In this document: positions 28,685-36,843 of the stretch, one piece after another
How positions within the stretch are numbered: the stretch's first letter is position 1
How the letters are laid out: every line of letters starts with the position of its first letter
Assembly: GCF_002214505.1 (NCBI RefSeq)
Contig: NZ_CP015103.1
Location: 434,001-498,000 of the forward strand
Source of the DNA: Thermococcus siculi
GTDB taxonomy: Archaea; Methanobacteriota_B; Thermococci; Thermococcales; Thermococcaceae
Direction of reading: 5' to 3'
Length of the DNA stretch: 64,000 bases
Notes under the pieces: model-generated
The model's input: the letters and a program-made list of their open reading frames with translations, nothing else
What the model was told of the DNA's origin: nothing
Databases searched by the model: none
Made by a program: the position numbers and the translations under genes

Positions 28685-30883
28685 TCAAATCCCCTCGCAG
28701 AACTGGTCAAAGCTCACAACGGCCCTAAGGCGAGCGGTCTCAACGTCTATTATCGGAACCCTTGCCGGGGTCGGAACGATGTTTACCATCTTCTGGAACT
28801 CAGTCTGGGCCTGCCAGGTGCCACTGTTTATCAGGAAGACGCCGTTGTACATCTTGTATTCCATAACGTGGACGTGACCGGCCTGGAAGAGGTCGGGGAC
28901 GGACTCTATAACCAATGTATCCTCCGGATCGGGCGCTATCGGCACCTTCTCGCCGAAGGTCGGTGCCAGATGGCGAAGCTTGAGGAGATCCAGCATCGCC
29001 TCCGCCGGCCTGTGGTGGCTCCTGTTGGGGATAACGTTAACCACGTCCTCTATTCCCCTACCGTGGGCTATTAGGAAGTCCCTGCCGTGGAGCCTTATGA
29101 CCGCGGGGTTGCTTATCATGACCGCGTTCTTGAGCTTCCTGAGGGGCCTGGCGTACTCATCGTAGAATCCCGGCTGCGGGAGAGCGGTTCTTGCCGCGTC
29201 GTGGTTGCCGGGGCCGATGAACATCGTGATGTGGTCGGGAACGTTCCGCAGGAGGTTGTAGAGGGCCTCGTACTGGTCGAATATATCCGGAATCTCCAGT
29301 TCGTTGTACTGGCCGGGGTAGATGCCGATTCCATCGACGACATCGCCAGCCAGTACCATATACTTAATCCTGCTCACCAGCTCCTCCTCTTTCCTGTTGT
29401 TGACCTCACCGTTGAGCCACTCAAGAAACTTCTCGAAGGCCTTCTCGCAGAACTTGTTCGAACCGACGTGAATGTCGCTGAGCAGAACCGCGTAGACCTT
29501 CTCCTCAAGAGGGGGCTTCTCGCGCTTGAACTTCGGGACATCGGGGAGGAAAATTCTATTGGCGAAGAATATGCCCCTGCCGGAGTAGCGGCCGCGGAAG
29601 CCGATAACCGAATCGGGCATTATCTGGAAGAACTTCTTGCTCTCCTCGTTGTTCCGGTTTATGAAAACCTTGATTATCCCGGTGTTGTCCTCTACTTCGA
29701 ACATGTAGCCCTTTGCAGTCTCGCGCTTGCTGTTTATGAGGCCGATTATTGTAACCTCGTCCTCATCGCGGACGTAGCTGAGCTTGCCGATGTCAATGAC
29801 GCTGCCTAGCTCCGGGTTCTCGCGGAGGATCCTGCGCATCTTCCTCAGTCTCGAACGGAAGTAGTCGGCGTAGACCTTGATTATAATCTCGCCCTCCTTG
29901 CTCGCGGCGCTCTTAACCTTGGGAACCTCAAACTTTACGTTCTTGACATCGAAGGCTATCTCCCACTCGTCCGGGATATCCTTGGCTTTGTAGTGGAAGC
30001 CCTCCTTCGGGGTTATCACGACGTCGCGGTAGACAGAGTAGCTCTTCTCTTCCTCGGGAACCTCCTCACCCACGTAGGCTATCGGGACGCCATAGTCGCC
30101 GTAGATTATCTTGGGCTTCACACCGTTGCCGTTCTCTTCGTAGTACTCCTCGGAATCCGCATAGCCGTTTCCGTTCTCAGGAACCGATTCCAGCGGAACG
30201 GCATTCCCAGAGGATTCCATCCCGGAGGAAGACTGTTCAATGGGGATGCTTTCTGTTTCAGCGACGCCTTCGGGGGTTTCTTCAACAAAGCCTCCGGTTT
30301 CCACTGGAAGAACCTCACCAGCCGCCGTCCCGGTAGTGCCTTCCGCGGGGGTGGTTTCAACGGGGGAGGGTTCGGGGGCAGCTTTGGGTTCCACAGTTCC
30401 AGTGGAAATGAAACTCTTCCCCTCCGAAAACTCGGGTTCTTCTTGCTCAGATTCATCAGAAGAGACCGTCTGAGGGACGCTTTTGCCGGGAGTTCCAGTG
30501 GAAATATAAGTATCGCCGACAGTTTCAGAAGAAGCAACCATGGTGGCATTCTCGACCGTATCGGAGCTGACGGCGTCAAATTCACCGATTTCTGACACAT
30601 CAGAACTCATCTCACCTTCAGGGGAAATCTCCTCCGAAAACTCAGCTTCAGATTCCGCGGTCTCACGGGCACCTTCTTCAACTGGAACTTCCACTGAAAG
30701 CAGGCCCCTCTCCCTAAGGAACTCCTCGGCCAGGGCAGAGTCTATCACGAAGGTGCCCCTCGCCTTGGCGAACTTTATCAGCTCGGCCAGCGTGAAGTCC
30801 TTCTTGTACGAATCCGAGAGAAGGTAATAGGCGGACGGTGTTATCAGGTACTTATTGGAGAGCAGATCCTCAACGAGTCCCAT
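28685..30883 (-). CDS. polB: DNA polymerase D small subunit DP1 (Mre11-like 3'-5' exonuclease)
   Basis: DP1 is the proofreading subunit of DNA polymerase D. The 732-residue protein has a small helical N-terminal domain (1-65) and an unusually long acidic Ser/Thr/Glu/Pro-rich linker (about 70-290). An OB-fold follows (about 300-425; EDEVTIIGLINSKRETAKGYMFEVEDNTG), then a calcineurin-like phosphoesterase domain with SDIHVGSNKF, GDVVDGIG, GPGNHDAART, IAHGRG and QAGHVHV. The start overlaps the cdc6 stop (TAATG). The linker DNA carries repeated ORB-like sequences encoding the peptide ISTGT. Confidence 0.95.
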   Translation of the reverse strand: MGLVEDLLSNKYLITPSAYYLLSDSYKKDFTLAELIKFAKARGTFVIDSALAEEFLRERGLLSVEVPVEEGARETAESEAEFSEEISPEGEMSSDVSEIGEFDAVSSDTVENATMVASSETVGDTYISTGTPGKSVPQTVSSDESEQEEPEFSEGKSFISTGTVEPKAAPEPSPVETTPAEGTTGTAAGEVLPVETGGFVEETPEGVAETESIPIEQSSSGMESSGNAVPLESVPENGNGYADSEEYYEENGNGVKPKIIYGDYGVPIAYVGEEVPEEEKSYSVYRDVVITPKEGFHYKAKDIPDEWEIAFDVKNVKFEVPKVKSAASKEGEIIIKVYADYFRSRLRKMRRILRENPELGSVIDIGKLSYVRDEDEVTIIGLINSKRETAKGYMFEVEDNTGIIKVFINRNNEESKKFFQIMPDSVIGFRGRYSGRGIFFANRIFLPDVPKFKREKPPLEEKVYAVLLSDIHVGSNKFCEKAFEKFLEWLNGEVNNRKEEELVSRIKYMVLAGDVVDGIGIYPGQYNELEIPDIFDQYEALYNLLRNVPDHITMFIGPGNHDAARTALPQPGFYDEYARPLRKLKNAVMISNPAVIRLHGRDFLIAHGRGIEDVVNVIPNRSHHRPAEAMLDLLKLRHLAPTFGEKVPIAPDPEDTLVIESVPDLFQAGHVHVMEYKMYNGVFLINSGTWQAQTEFQKMVNIVPTPARVPIIDVETARLRAVVSFDQFCEGI
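30298..30505 (+). repeat. Three ORB-core sequences inside the DP1 linker coding region
   Basis: The 11-base core TTCCAGTGGAA or its complement occurs at 30299-30309, 30397-30407 and 30493-30503. The middle copy extends to 22 bases identical with the origin ORB (30396-30417 against 34402-34423). A degenerate pair lies near 30677-30700. Read on the coding strand, two of the copies give ISTGT in the low-complexity linker. Confidence 0.7.
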
Positions 30884-32130
30884 TAGAGCAGCCTCCTCTG
30901 GCGGGACATGCTTATCGTGAGCATGGTCTGGAGCTGCGGATCATGGCGGTATATGTTCTTGACCTTATAAGGTGTTACGTTCAAACGAATCTCCTTTGTT
31001 CTTCCATAGCGACCCTTGCTGACCACCTTGGCGTTGATGATGCCCAGCATGTCAAGCTCGTTGATGAGGTCGCTGACGCGCCTCTGGGTGAGGGGTTCGA
31101 GATCTATGTGGTCGCAGAGGGACTTGTAAACCGAGTAAACGTCGCCCGTGTTGGCGGGCAGCTCACCGTTCTCGTCGAGGAGGACTATCGCGTAGAGGAG
31201 GACCTTCGAGTGGAGGGGGAGCGTCTTTATGACCTCCTCCATTGTATCTTGCTCTATCTTCTCCTGGGCCTTCCAGACGTGCCTTTCCGTTACCTTGCTC
31301 GCCCCCTCGCGCTCGGCTATCTCGCCGGCGACACGGAGCAGGTCGAGGGCGCGCCTCGCGTCGCCGTGCTCCCTCGCTGCGAGGGCAGCACAGAGGGGAA
31401 CAACCCCATCGTCAAGAACACCTTCGTTGAAGGCGTTGGCAGCACGCTGCATGAGAATATCCCTGAGCTGGTTGGCATCGTACGGGGGAAATACAACCTC
31501 CTCCTCACTCAAACTCGACAGAACGCGCGCATCCAGATACTCCTTGAACTTGAGGTCGTTGGATATGCCGATTATGCTGACCTTTGCCCTCGAAAGCTCG
31601 GTGTTTATCCTCGTGAGGGAGTAGAGTATGTCGTCGCCGCTCTTCTTGATGAGCTTGTCTATCTCGTCGAGGACTATTATAACGAAGCGCTCGCGGGCGT
31701 CTATTACCTCTTTGAGCTTCGCGTAGACCTCATCCGTCGGCCAGCCGACGAGCGGAACCTCGACGCCGCTCTCGGGCTTGAAGTAGTTGACGATGTTGGC
31801 CAGAACGCGGTACTGCGTGTCCACAATCTCGCAGTTGATGTATATAACGTCAACGGGAATCTCGTACTTATCTGATATCTTCTTCAGCTCCTCGGTAACG
31901 AACTTGATGGTAACGGTCTTGCCGGTACCGGTCTTCCCATATACAAAAACGTTAGAAGGCGTCTCTCCGCGGAGAACGGGAACGAGGATGTGGGCAAGCT
32001 CCTCGATCTGCTCGCGCCTGTGGGGAAGCTCCTTGGGGGTATAACTGTGCCTGAGAACCTCCTTATTCTTAAAGATCTTCTTGGCGTGAAGGTACTTCTC
32101 GAAGATTGAATCGAGGTAGTTATCGTCCAT
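30883..32130 (-). CDS. cdc6: Orc1/Cdc6 replication initiator
   Basis: This AAA+ protein binds origin recognition boxes and loads the MCM helicase. The 415-residue protein has Walker A (VYGKTGTGKTVTIKF, about residues 58-70), Walker B (IIVLDEIDKL, about 150), sensor 1 (SIIGISNDLKF), the arginine-rich GDARRALDLLRVAGEIAE sensor 2 region, and a C-terminal winged helix. The ATG at 32130 follows GGTGGTGCTT; the longer frame to 32310 has no support. A perfect ORB core lies 12 nt upstream of the ATG (32143-32153), suggesting autoregulation. It is the first gene of the cdc6-polB-polC operon. Confidence 0.95.
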   Translation of the reverse strand: MDDNYLDSIFEKYLHAKKIFKNKEVLRHSYTPKELPHRREQIEELAHILVPVLRGETPSNVFVYGKTGTGKTVTIKFVTEELKKISDKYEIPVDVIYINCEIVDTQYRVLANIVNYFKPESGVEVPLVGWPTDEVYAKLKEVIDARERFVIIVLDEIDKLIKKSGDDILYSLTRINTELSRAKVSIIGISNDLKFKEYLDARVLSSLSEEEVVFPPYDANQLRDILMQRAANAFNEGVLDDGVVPLCAALAAREHGDARRALDLLRVAGEIAEREGASKVTERHVWKAQEKIEQDTMEEVIKTLPLHSKVLLYAIVLLDENGELPANTGDVYSVYKSLCDHIDLEPLTQRRVSDLINELDMLGIINAKVVSKGRYGRTKEIRLNVTPYKVKNIYRHDPQLQTMLTISMSRQRRLL

Positions 32131-32408
32131 AAGCACCACCCATTCCACTGGAAATCCAGGCCGGTTGTGGACTATTGTACCAATCAGTTGGTTATTTTTT
32201 GCCATCGAGACAATTTTAATCATAATTATTGGCAATTCCACATGACTATCCGAGTTAGTATGGACGCCATCCATACACTCCAGAGGAAGCACCGGATGCA
32301 TAGGAAGCATAGATACTCGAGGTCAAGGGTTTATATGCATTGTTGAACAGGAGAATGTAAAAAGGAACGAAGAACGAGAAGAAGATAATCAAAGAAAATC
32401 CGGGAGAA
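32131..32408. promoter_or_regulatory. cdc6 upstream region with an ORB core
   Basis: This 278-nt AT-rich gap holds TTCCACTGGAAA at 32143-32154, inside the cdc6 leader. TATA-like stretches on the minus strand lie at about 32330-32338 (CATATAAAC) and near 32216 (TTAAAATTG). I see no gene in it. An initiator site at this position would let Orc1/Cdc6 regulate its own operon. Confidence 0.5.
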
Positions 32409-33029
32409 TCACTCTCCCGCTTCTGCCTCTTCTTCTTCCCCCTCTTCCAGGGCTTCCATGACAGCGTCAAGGAGCTTCTTAGCATCCTCTTCGTCGAGGC
32501 CAACCCTGACGGTGAGGAACTCCATGAGCTGGTCGTAGGTCCATCCCTCTGCTATCCTCTCAAGAAGCATGGCGAGGATGCGGTCGAATACCTTGTCGAT
32601 GAATTCCTCCTCAAGCCCAAGGGCGGAAACTCCCGAGAGAAGCCCTATCACCAAGGCGGTTAGAGCGTTGTTGAACTCCTCCTTGCCGAGGGTCTTCTTA
32701 TCAAGGTCAACGCGGATGTTGACGGCATCGTTGGGCTGCCCCAAGCTGAACTTCATCATGTAAACCTTGTTGTTGAGCTGCAGAAGGGTGTGGTACACGT
32801 ACAGCTTGTCCTCGTCGCTAAGTCCATAGGTCTCAAGGCTGGTCGGGATGATCAGGTGGACGAACTCATCGGAGAACATCACGACGAGGGTGAATGGCAT
32901 CTTCGGATGCTCTGCAACGTACATACCCTCTTCAATCTGCTTCACATCCCACGGAAGGTCGACTATGTCGGCGGCATCCTCACTGCCAGACCTAAGCCAC
33001 TCAAGAATCTGGGCCTCAATATCACTCAT
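32409..33029 (-). CDS. Origin-adjacent protein of unknown function, paralog A
   Basis: The 206-residue acidic protein has an N-terminal alpha/beta part (1-110; DIVDLPWDVKQIEEGMYVAEHPKMPF) with a layout like the type III secretion chaperone/YbjN fold, by inspection only. A short hydrophobic stretch (ALTALVIGLLSGVSALGL) follows, then a helical tail. An AAATCACCTCA leader gives a good ribosome binding site (GAGGTGATTTGTT) before the ATG, and a TATA-like CTTTATTAAG lies upstream. It is a tandem duplicate of paralog B and lies between cdc6 and the origin. Function unknown. Confidence 0.7.
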   Translation of the reverse strand: MSDIEAQILEWLRSGSEDAADIVDLPWDVKQIEEGMYVAEHPKMPFTLVVMFSDEFVHLIIPTSLETYGLSDEDKLYVYHTLLQLNNKVYMMKFSLGQPNDAVNIRVDLDKKTLGKEEFNNALTALVIGLLSGVSALGLEEEFIDKVFDRILAMLLERIAEGWTYDQLMEFLTVRVGLDEEDAKKLLDAVMEALEEGEEEEAEAGE

Positions 33030-33199
33030 AACAAATCACCTCAGTAAATTATGACATCATGACCCTTAATAAAGGTTTCGATCTCCGAACCACAGAATAG
33101 CGTGCATCAAAGTCCACCGTTCAAAAAAAGGCCAGATGAATGCATGAAGACGTGAAGTCATCGGCAGGAAACAAAACTTAAAAGGGGAGGAACCCGGCG

Positions 33200-33823
33200 T
33201 CAGAAGTATCCCACGTCCAGTTCACCACCTTCCATTGAGTGCTTGGCCTCGAAGACCTGATCCAATAGGGCCTTCGCATCCTCAACGCTCATACCCACCT
33301 TGACCGTCAGAAATCTCATGAGTTCCTCCCTAGTGGCACCCCTCTGCATCCTCTCAACCACCATCCCGACGATACGGTCAAACACCTCCTGCGCGAATTC
33401 CTCTTCGAGACCGAGGACTGAAACCGCGGATAGAAGACCTATCAGGAGCGCCGTGAGCGCGTCGTTGAACTCTTCCTTACCGAGGGTCTTCTTGTCGAGG
33501 TCAACGCGAAGGTAGACGTCATCGTTCATTCCGGAGAGGGTGAACTTCATCATGTTGACCTGCTCGTTGAGGCGAAGCAGGGTGTGGTACACCTTGAGCT
33601 TGTCGTCCTTGACCATGGAGAACGTCTCCAGGCCCAGCGGAACCACGAGATGAATGAAGCCTTCGGAGAAACTCACGAGGAGGGAAAACGGCATCCTCGG
33701 GTGTTCTGCAACGTAAGTTCCGGGCTGAATCTGCTGGACCGACCAGGGGAGGTCGACTATGTCCTGTGCCTCATCGTTTCCGCTCCTCAACCACTCAAGA
33801 ACCTGGGTCTCTATATCCGCCAT
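33200..33823 (-). CDS. Origin-adjacent protein of unknown function, paralog B
   Basis: The 207-residue protein aligns without gaps to paralog A over about 190 residues at roughly 60 percent identity by eye. The central MMKF...RVDLDKKTLGKEEFN block and the LEEEF segment are nearly invariant, while the tail differs (MEGGELDVGYF). Its start lies at the left edge of the origin, and its promoter would be inside the origin region. Close conservation of two copies next to cdc6 and the origin hints at a replication-linked role, but no motif proves it. Confidence 0.7.
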   Translation of the reverse strand: MADIETQVLEWLRSGNDEAQDIVDLPWSVQQIQPGTYVAEHPRMPFSLLVSFSEGFIHLVVPLGLETFSMVKDDKLKVYHTLLRLNEQVNMMKFTLSGMNDDVYLRVDLDKKTLGKEEFNDALTALLIGLLSAVSVLGLEEEFAQEVFDRIVGMVVERMQRGATREELMRFLTVKVGMSVEDAKALLDQVFEAKHSMEGGELDVGYF

Positions 33824-33915
33824 GGTACCACCGTATAGTGATGGGGCTTAGGGTTAATTAACCTTGCACTGGAAACCTCGGAGGAACTTTGGGAAGTTCA
33901 CTGGAAATATATGCC

Positions 33916-33936
33916 CTCCACAGGAAACGAAGGGGG
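33916..33936 (+). repeat. ORB element 1 of oriC
   Basis: CTCCACAGGAAACGAAGGGG plus one further G. It has the dyad core, the GAAAC segment and the G-run in the order and spacing of the classical archaeal origin recognition box. Confidence 0.85.
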
Positions 33937-34001
33937 ATAACGCACACATATGTATATCAAAATTTTATGTTTGAAAATAGACAAACGGATTCAAAGATAC
34001 A

Positions 34002-34015
34002 TTTCCACTGGGAGG
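34002..34015. repeat. Mini-ORB in oriC
   Basis: TTTCCACTGGGAGG keeps the dyad half-site TTTCCACTGG and is followed by a GGAGG run, without the AAAC segment. It lies to the right of the first AT-rich stretch. Confidence 0.55.
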
Positions 34016-34122
34016 TGAATGCACAGTAATGTACGTGAAAACGGGGACATTGAAGGACATCTATGGACATTTAGGGCAAACATATCTGTTGTAGAATTTG
34101 AGAATATTTAAACAGAACTGTA

Positions 34123-34151
34123 CCCCCAGGGAGTTTTGTTTCCTGTGGAAC
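34123..34151 (-). repeat. ORB element 2 of oriC (reverse orientation)
   Basis: On the minus strand it reads GTTCCACAGGAAACAAAACT followed by CCCTGGGGG. It has core, AAAC segment and G-run like the other ORBs but points the opposite way to elements 1 and 3, as at origins with converging initiator arrays. Confidence 0.85.
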
Positions 34152-34401
34152 GCGGTTTTGGTTACTCCACATTTTTTGCTTGATTCTTGGTGAAACTCTC
34201 CCATTCTCTCTACGAGTTCTGATATTTATATTTTTTCATGAACAATGTTCATAATATTGTTTTTATGCATGATATTAATGAATACCAATACAAAAAATCC
34301 ATCAGCAGCTTAAAAATCGATTGATTTTCTATTTGTAAGTGGACTTATAAACCGTGCTTTCCATTGTTTCTCGGGTCTGATCCATCCATTTCCAAAACTG
34401 G

Positions 34402-34429
34402 GTTCCAGTGGAAATGAAACTCTGGGGGG
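34402..34429 (+). repeat. ORB element 3 of oriC
   Basis: GTTCCAGTGGAAATGAAACT, then CT and a six-base G-run. It sits right of the large AT-rich stretch. Its first 22 bases recur exactly inside the DP1 gene. Confidence 0.85.
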
Positions 34430-34473
34430 TCTTTTCGATGGCTATCGAAAAAGACCTGTGTTTCCACTGGAAA
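34428..34473. other. Stem-loop and mini-ORB next to ORB element 3
   Basis: GGTCTTTTCGAT (34428-34439) pairs with ATCGAAAAAGACC (34444-34456) around a 4-nt loop with one bulged base. The palindromic mini-ORB TTTCCACTGGAAA follows at 34461-34473. The hairpin therefore separates a long and a short initiator site. Confidence 0.55.
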
Positions 34474-34543
34474 AAGTGCTCCATCGGTGAACTTCGGTGA
34501 GCAGCGATGATAGGTTTTTAAAACCTCTGGAGTACTCCAGAAC

Positions 34544-35563
34544 ATGATACCAGTACCCCTGGTTAGGCGGCTCCTTCAGGTAAAAATCAAAGTGAGCAGA
34601 AACCGCCTCATCCAGATAGCCGTGGCGGTTGTTCTTCTGGCGGTACTTTTCGCGATTCTCTTCGCTTACTTCGAGGGCGTCGGCCTTTACACCGCTTTTT
34701 ACTGGGCCATAATTACCATGGCGACCATCGGGTACGGCGATGTGACCCCGCAAACAGGTGCTGGAAGGGCTGTCGCCATGGTCGCCGCCGTGGCCGGTAT
34801 TTCGACTTTCACGGCCCTCGTGTCCATTCTGGCCGAGTACTTCATATCTTCGTCTTTAAGGAGGATGATGGGAATGCACCGTGTTAAATACTCTGGTCAC
34901 TGCGTCGTCATCGGCCAGGGGAGCAGCATACCGAGCTGTGTGGACGAACTCCTCCTGGCGATTTCCAGTGGAGAGGCCGAGCTGAGGCCCATTGTCGTGG
35001 TATTTCCGAGCGAGGACGAGCGCAAGAAAGTCGAACTTCCGGAGGAGGTGGAGGTTCTCATCGGTGATCCCACCAACCCTGAGACCCTTGAGCGCGCCCA
35101 CGTCAAAGAAGCATCGAACGTCATCCTGGCCCTGGAAGATGATTCGAAGTCAGTCTTTGCTGTCCTGATGATAAAGCGCACGTCGAAGGCCAGGGTCCTC
35201 GTTGAGGCCCTCAACGCTGAGAGCGTTGAACTTCTCAAACAGGCCGGTGCCGACAGGGTTATCCTCAGCAGGAGCTTCGCGGGCAGACTGCTGGCGAGTG
35301 CGATCTTCGAGCCGGAGGTCGTGGACGTCATAGATGATCTCACCACCGCTCTCGGCCGCTACGACATCTCCGTCCTCCTCCGCGAGGATCTCTGGGATCT
35401 TAGCTACGTCGAGGCCCTCAGAAAGCTCCAGTCTGAATGCGGCTGTTTCCTCCTCGGTTACTACACTGATCGACCGGTTCTAAGTCCGCCGCTGGACGAG
35501 AAGATACCCCATGGGGCGAAGCTGATAGTCATAAAGCCCTCGGTTTCCAGTGGAAATGATTGA
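34544..35563 (+). CDS. MthK-type potassium channel with RCK domain
   Basis: The 339-residue protein has two membrane helices (residues about 21-45 and 75-100) around a pore loop with the K+ selectivity filter TIGYGD (about 60-66). A cytoplasmic RCK/TrkA-N domain (HCVVIGQGSSIPSCVDEL, LIGDPTNPETLERAHV) and a TrkA-C-like tail follow. It should be a ligand-gated K+ channel used in ion homeostasis. The gene lies at the right edge of the origin, with a TATA box (GGTTTTTAAAAC, about 34512-34523) about 25-30 nt before the ATG, so a nearly leaderless message. ORB cores occur in its coding sequence at 34962-34975 (degenerate) and 35543-35558 (perfect). Confidence 0.88.
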   Translation: MIPVPLVRRLLQVKIKVSRNRLIQIAVAVVLLAVLFAILFAYFEGVGLYTAFYWAIITMATIGYGDVTPQTGAGRAVAMVAAVAGISTFTALVSILAEYFISSSLRRMMGMHRVKYSGHCVVIGQGSSIPSCVDELLLAISSGEAELRPIVVVFPSEDERKKVELPEEVEVLIGDPTNPETLERAHVKEASNVILALEDDSKSVFAVLMIKRTSKARVLVEALNAESVELLKQAGADRVILSRSFAGRLLASAIFEPEVVDVIDDLTTALGRYDISVLLREDLWDLSYVEALRKLQSECGCFLLGYYTDRPVLSPPLDEKIPHGAKLIVIKPSVSSGND

Positions 35564-35682
35564 CTGCGTAGCCTTCTATATTTTTGTGCCTCGCCTCGGT
35601 AACTCGTGAAACTCGGCGGTTTTATTCCTTTTCGTTAAACTTCCCCCTCTCCTGACCTTCCCGTTGCCCCGTATCCGGGAAG

Positions 35683-35695
35683 AAAAGTATATAAC
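35683..35695 (+). promoter_or_regulatory. TATA box of radA
   Basis: AAAAGTATATAACC is a strong archaeal core promoter about 50-60 nt before the radA ATG at 35744. It lies in a 180-nt gap with no other gene. Confidence 0.6.
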
Positions 35696-35743
35696 CCTTC
35701 GACTTTTTACCCCTATGAAAGGTATCGATGTTGGGTGATGTTC

Positions 35744-36808
35744 ATGGCGAGGAAAAAGAAGGCTGACGATGAAATAAAGGAGCTCGAGGAGTTTGAGGAG
35801 CTCGAAGTCGCTGAGGAGTCACCATCAAGCTCAACCAAGAAAAAGAAGGAGAAGGAAATAAAGACCCTTGAGGATCTCCCCGGCGTTGGGCCTGCCACTG
35901 CTGAAAAGCTCCGCGAGGCCGGTTACGACAGCATCGAGGCCATAGCCGTTGCCTCTCCGATGGAGCTGAAGGAGATAGCGGGAATAAGCGAGGGCGCGGC
36001 ACTCAAGATAATCCAGGCGGCGAGGGAAGCAGCTAACATAGGAACCTTCATGCGCGCCGACGAGTACATGGAGAAGAGGAGCATCATAGGTAAGATTTCC
36101 ACTGGAAGCAAGAGCCTCGACAAGCTCATCGGCGGCGGCGTTGAGACCCAGGCCATCACTGAGGTCTTCGGCGAGTTCGGAAGCGGAAAGACCCAGCTGG
36201 CCCACACTCTCGCGGTTATGGTTCAGCTTCCCAGGGAAGAAGGGGGCCTTCACGGCTCGGTAATCTGGATTGATACCGAGAACACCTTCAGGCCCGAGAG
36301 GATAAAGCAGATAGCTGAGAATAGAGGCCTTGATCCCGAGGAAACCCTGAAGAACATCTATGTTGCGAGGGCCTTCAACAGCAACCACCAGATGCTCCTC
36401 GTGGAGAGGGCGGAGGAGATCATCAAGGAGAGGGCCGAGACCGACAGGCCAGTTAAGCTTCTCGTCGTGGACTCGCTCATGGCCCACTTCAGGAGCGAGT
36501 ACGTTGGCAGGGGGACCCTCGCTGAGAGGCAGCAGAAGCTCGCGAAGCACCTATCGGACCTCCATAGAATAGCGGACCTGTACGACATAGCCGTCTTTGT
36601 CACAAACCAGGTTCAGGCGAAGCCGGATGCGTTCTTCGGCGACCCAACGAGGCCGGTCGGTGGTCACATCCTGGCACACAGCGCCACGCTCAGGATATAC
36701 CTCAGGAAGGGTAAAGCCGGAAAGAGGGTCGCCAGGCTCATAGACAGCCCGCACCTGCCCGAGGGCGAGGCGATATTCCGCATCACCGACAAGGGAGTGG
36801 AAGACTGA
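35744..36808 (+). CDS. radA: RadA recombinase (archaeal RecA/Rad51)
   Basis: RadA forms filaments on single-stranded DNA and catalyses strand exchange in recombination and fork repair. The 354-residue protein has an acidic/Lys-rich N-terminus and a helix-hairpin-helix domain (about 40-90; [19 protein letters not shown]). The ATPase core has Walker A (GEFGSGKTQ, about 142-150), Walker B ([11 protein letters not shown]), the L1/L2 region and [20 protein letters not shown]. No intein is present. The ATG at 35744 follows GGTGATGTTC. The codons for its conserved [12 protein letters not shown] contain an ORB core (36096-36108). Confidence 0.96.
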   Translation: MARKKKADDEIKELEEFEELEVAEESPSSSTKKKKEKEIKTLEDLPGVGPATAEKLREAGYDSIEAIAVASPMELKEIAGISEGAALKIIQAAREAANIGTFMRADEYMEKRSIIGKISTGSKSLDKLIGGGVETQAITEVFGEFGSGKTQLAHTLAVMVQLPREEGGLHGSVIWIDTENTFRPERIKQIAENRGLDPEETLKNIYVARAFNSNHQMLLVERAEEIIKERAETDRPVKLLVVDSLMAHFRSEYVGRGTLAERQQKLAKHLSDLHRIADLYDIAVFVTNQVQAKPDAFFGDPTRPVGGHILAHSATLRIYLRKGKAGKRVARLIDSPHLPEGEAIFRITDKGVED

Positions 36809-36843
36809 GTTAGCTTTTTAACCCCTCTTCTTTACCCCGTTTC

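Larger units (their letters stand above)
33840..34540. other. oriC: Chromosomal replication origin (oriC)
   Basis: A 700-nt gene-free AT-rich segment flanked by minus-strand genes on the left and plus-strand genes on the right. It holds at least three long ORB elements with a G-run (33916-33936, 34123-34151 reversed, 34402-34429) and shorter cores at 34002-34015 and 34461-34473. Very AT-rich stretches at about 33940-33980 and 34219-34301 are duplex-unwinding candidates. A 15-bp dyad at 34238-34252 lies in the second. Location beside cdc6, polB, polC and radA matches the known Pyrococcus/Thermococcus origin setting. Confidence 0.9.

Noticed and set aside
30838-31875. 345-codon plus-strand frame opposite cdc6
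   Set aside because: Antisense to a gene with intact AAA+ motifs; no ribosome binding site or recognisable family.
30298-34473. Repeats with TTCCAGTGGAA as a CRISPR array
   Set aside because: Spacing is irregular, copies are short palindromes in both genes and gaps, and the pattern matches origin recognition boxes.
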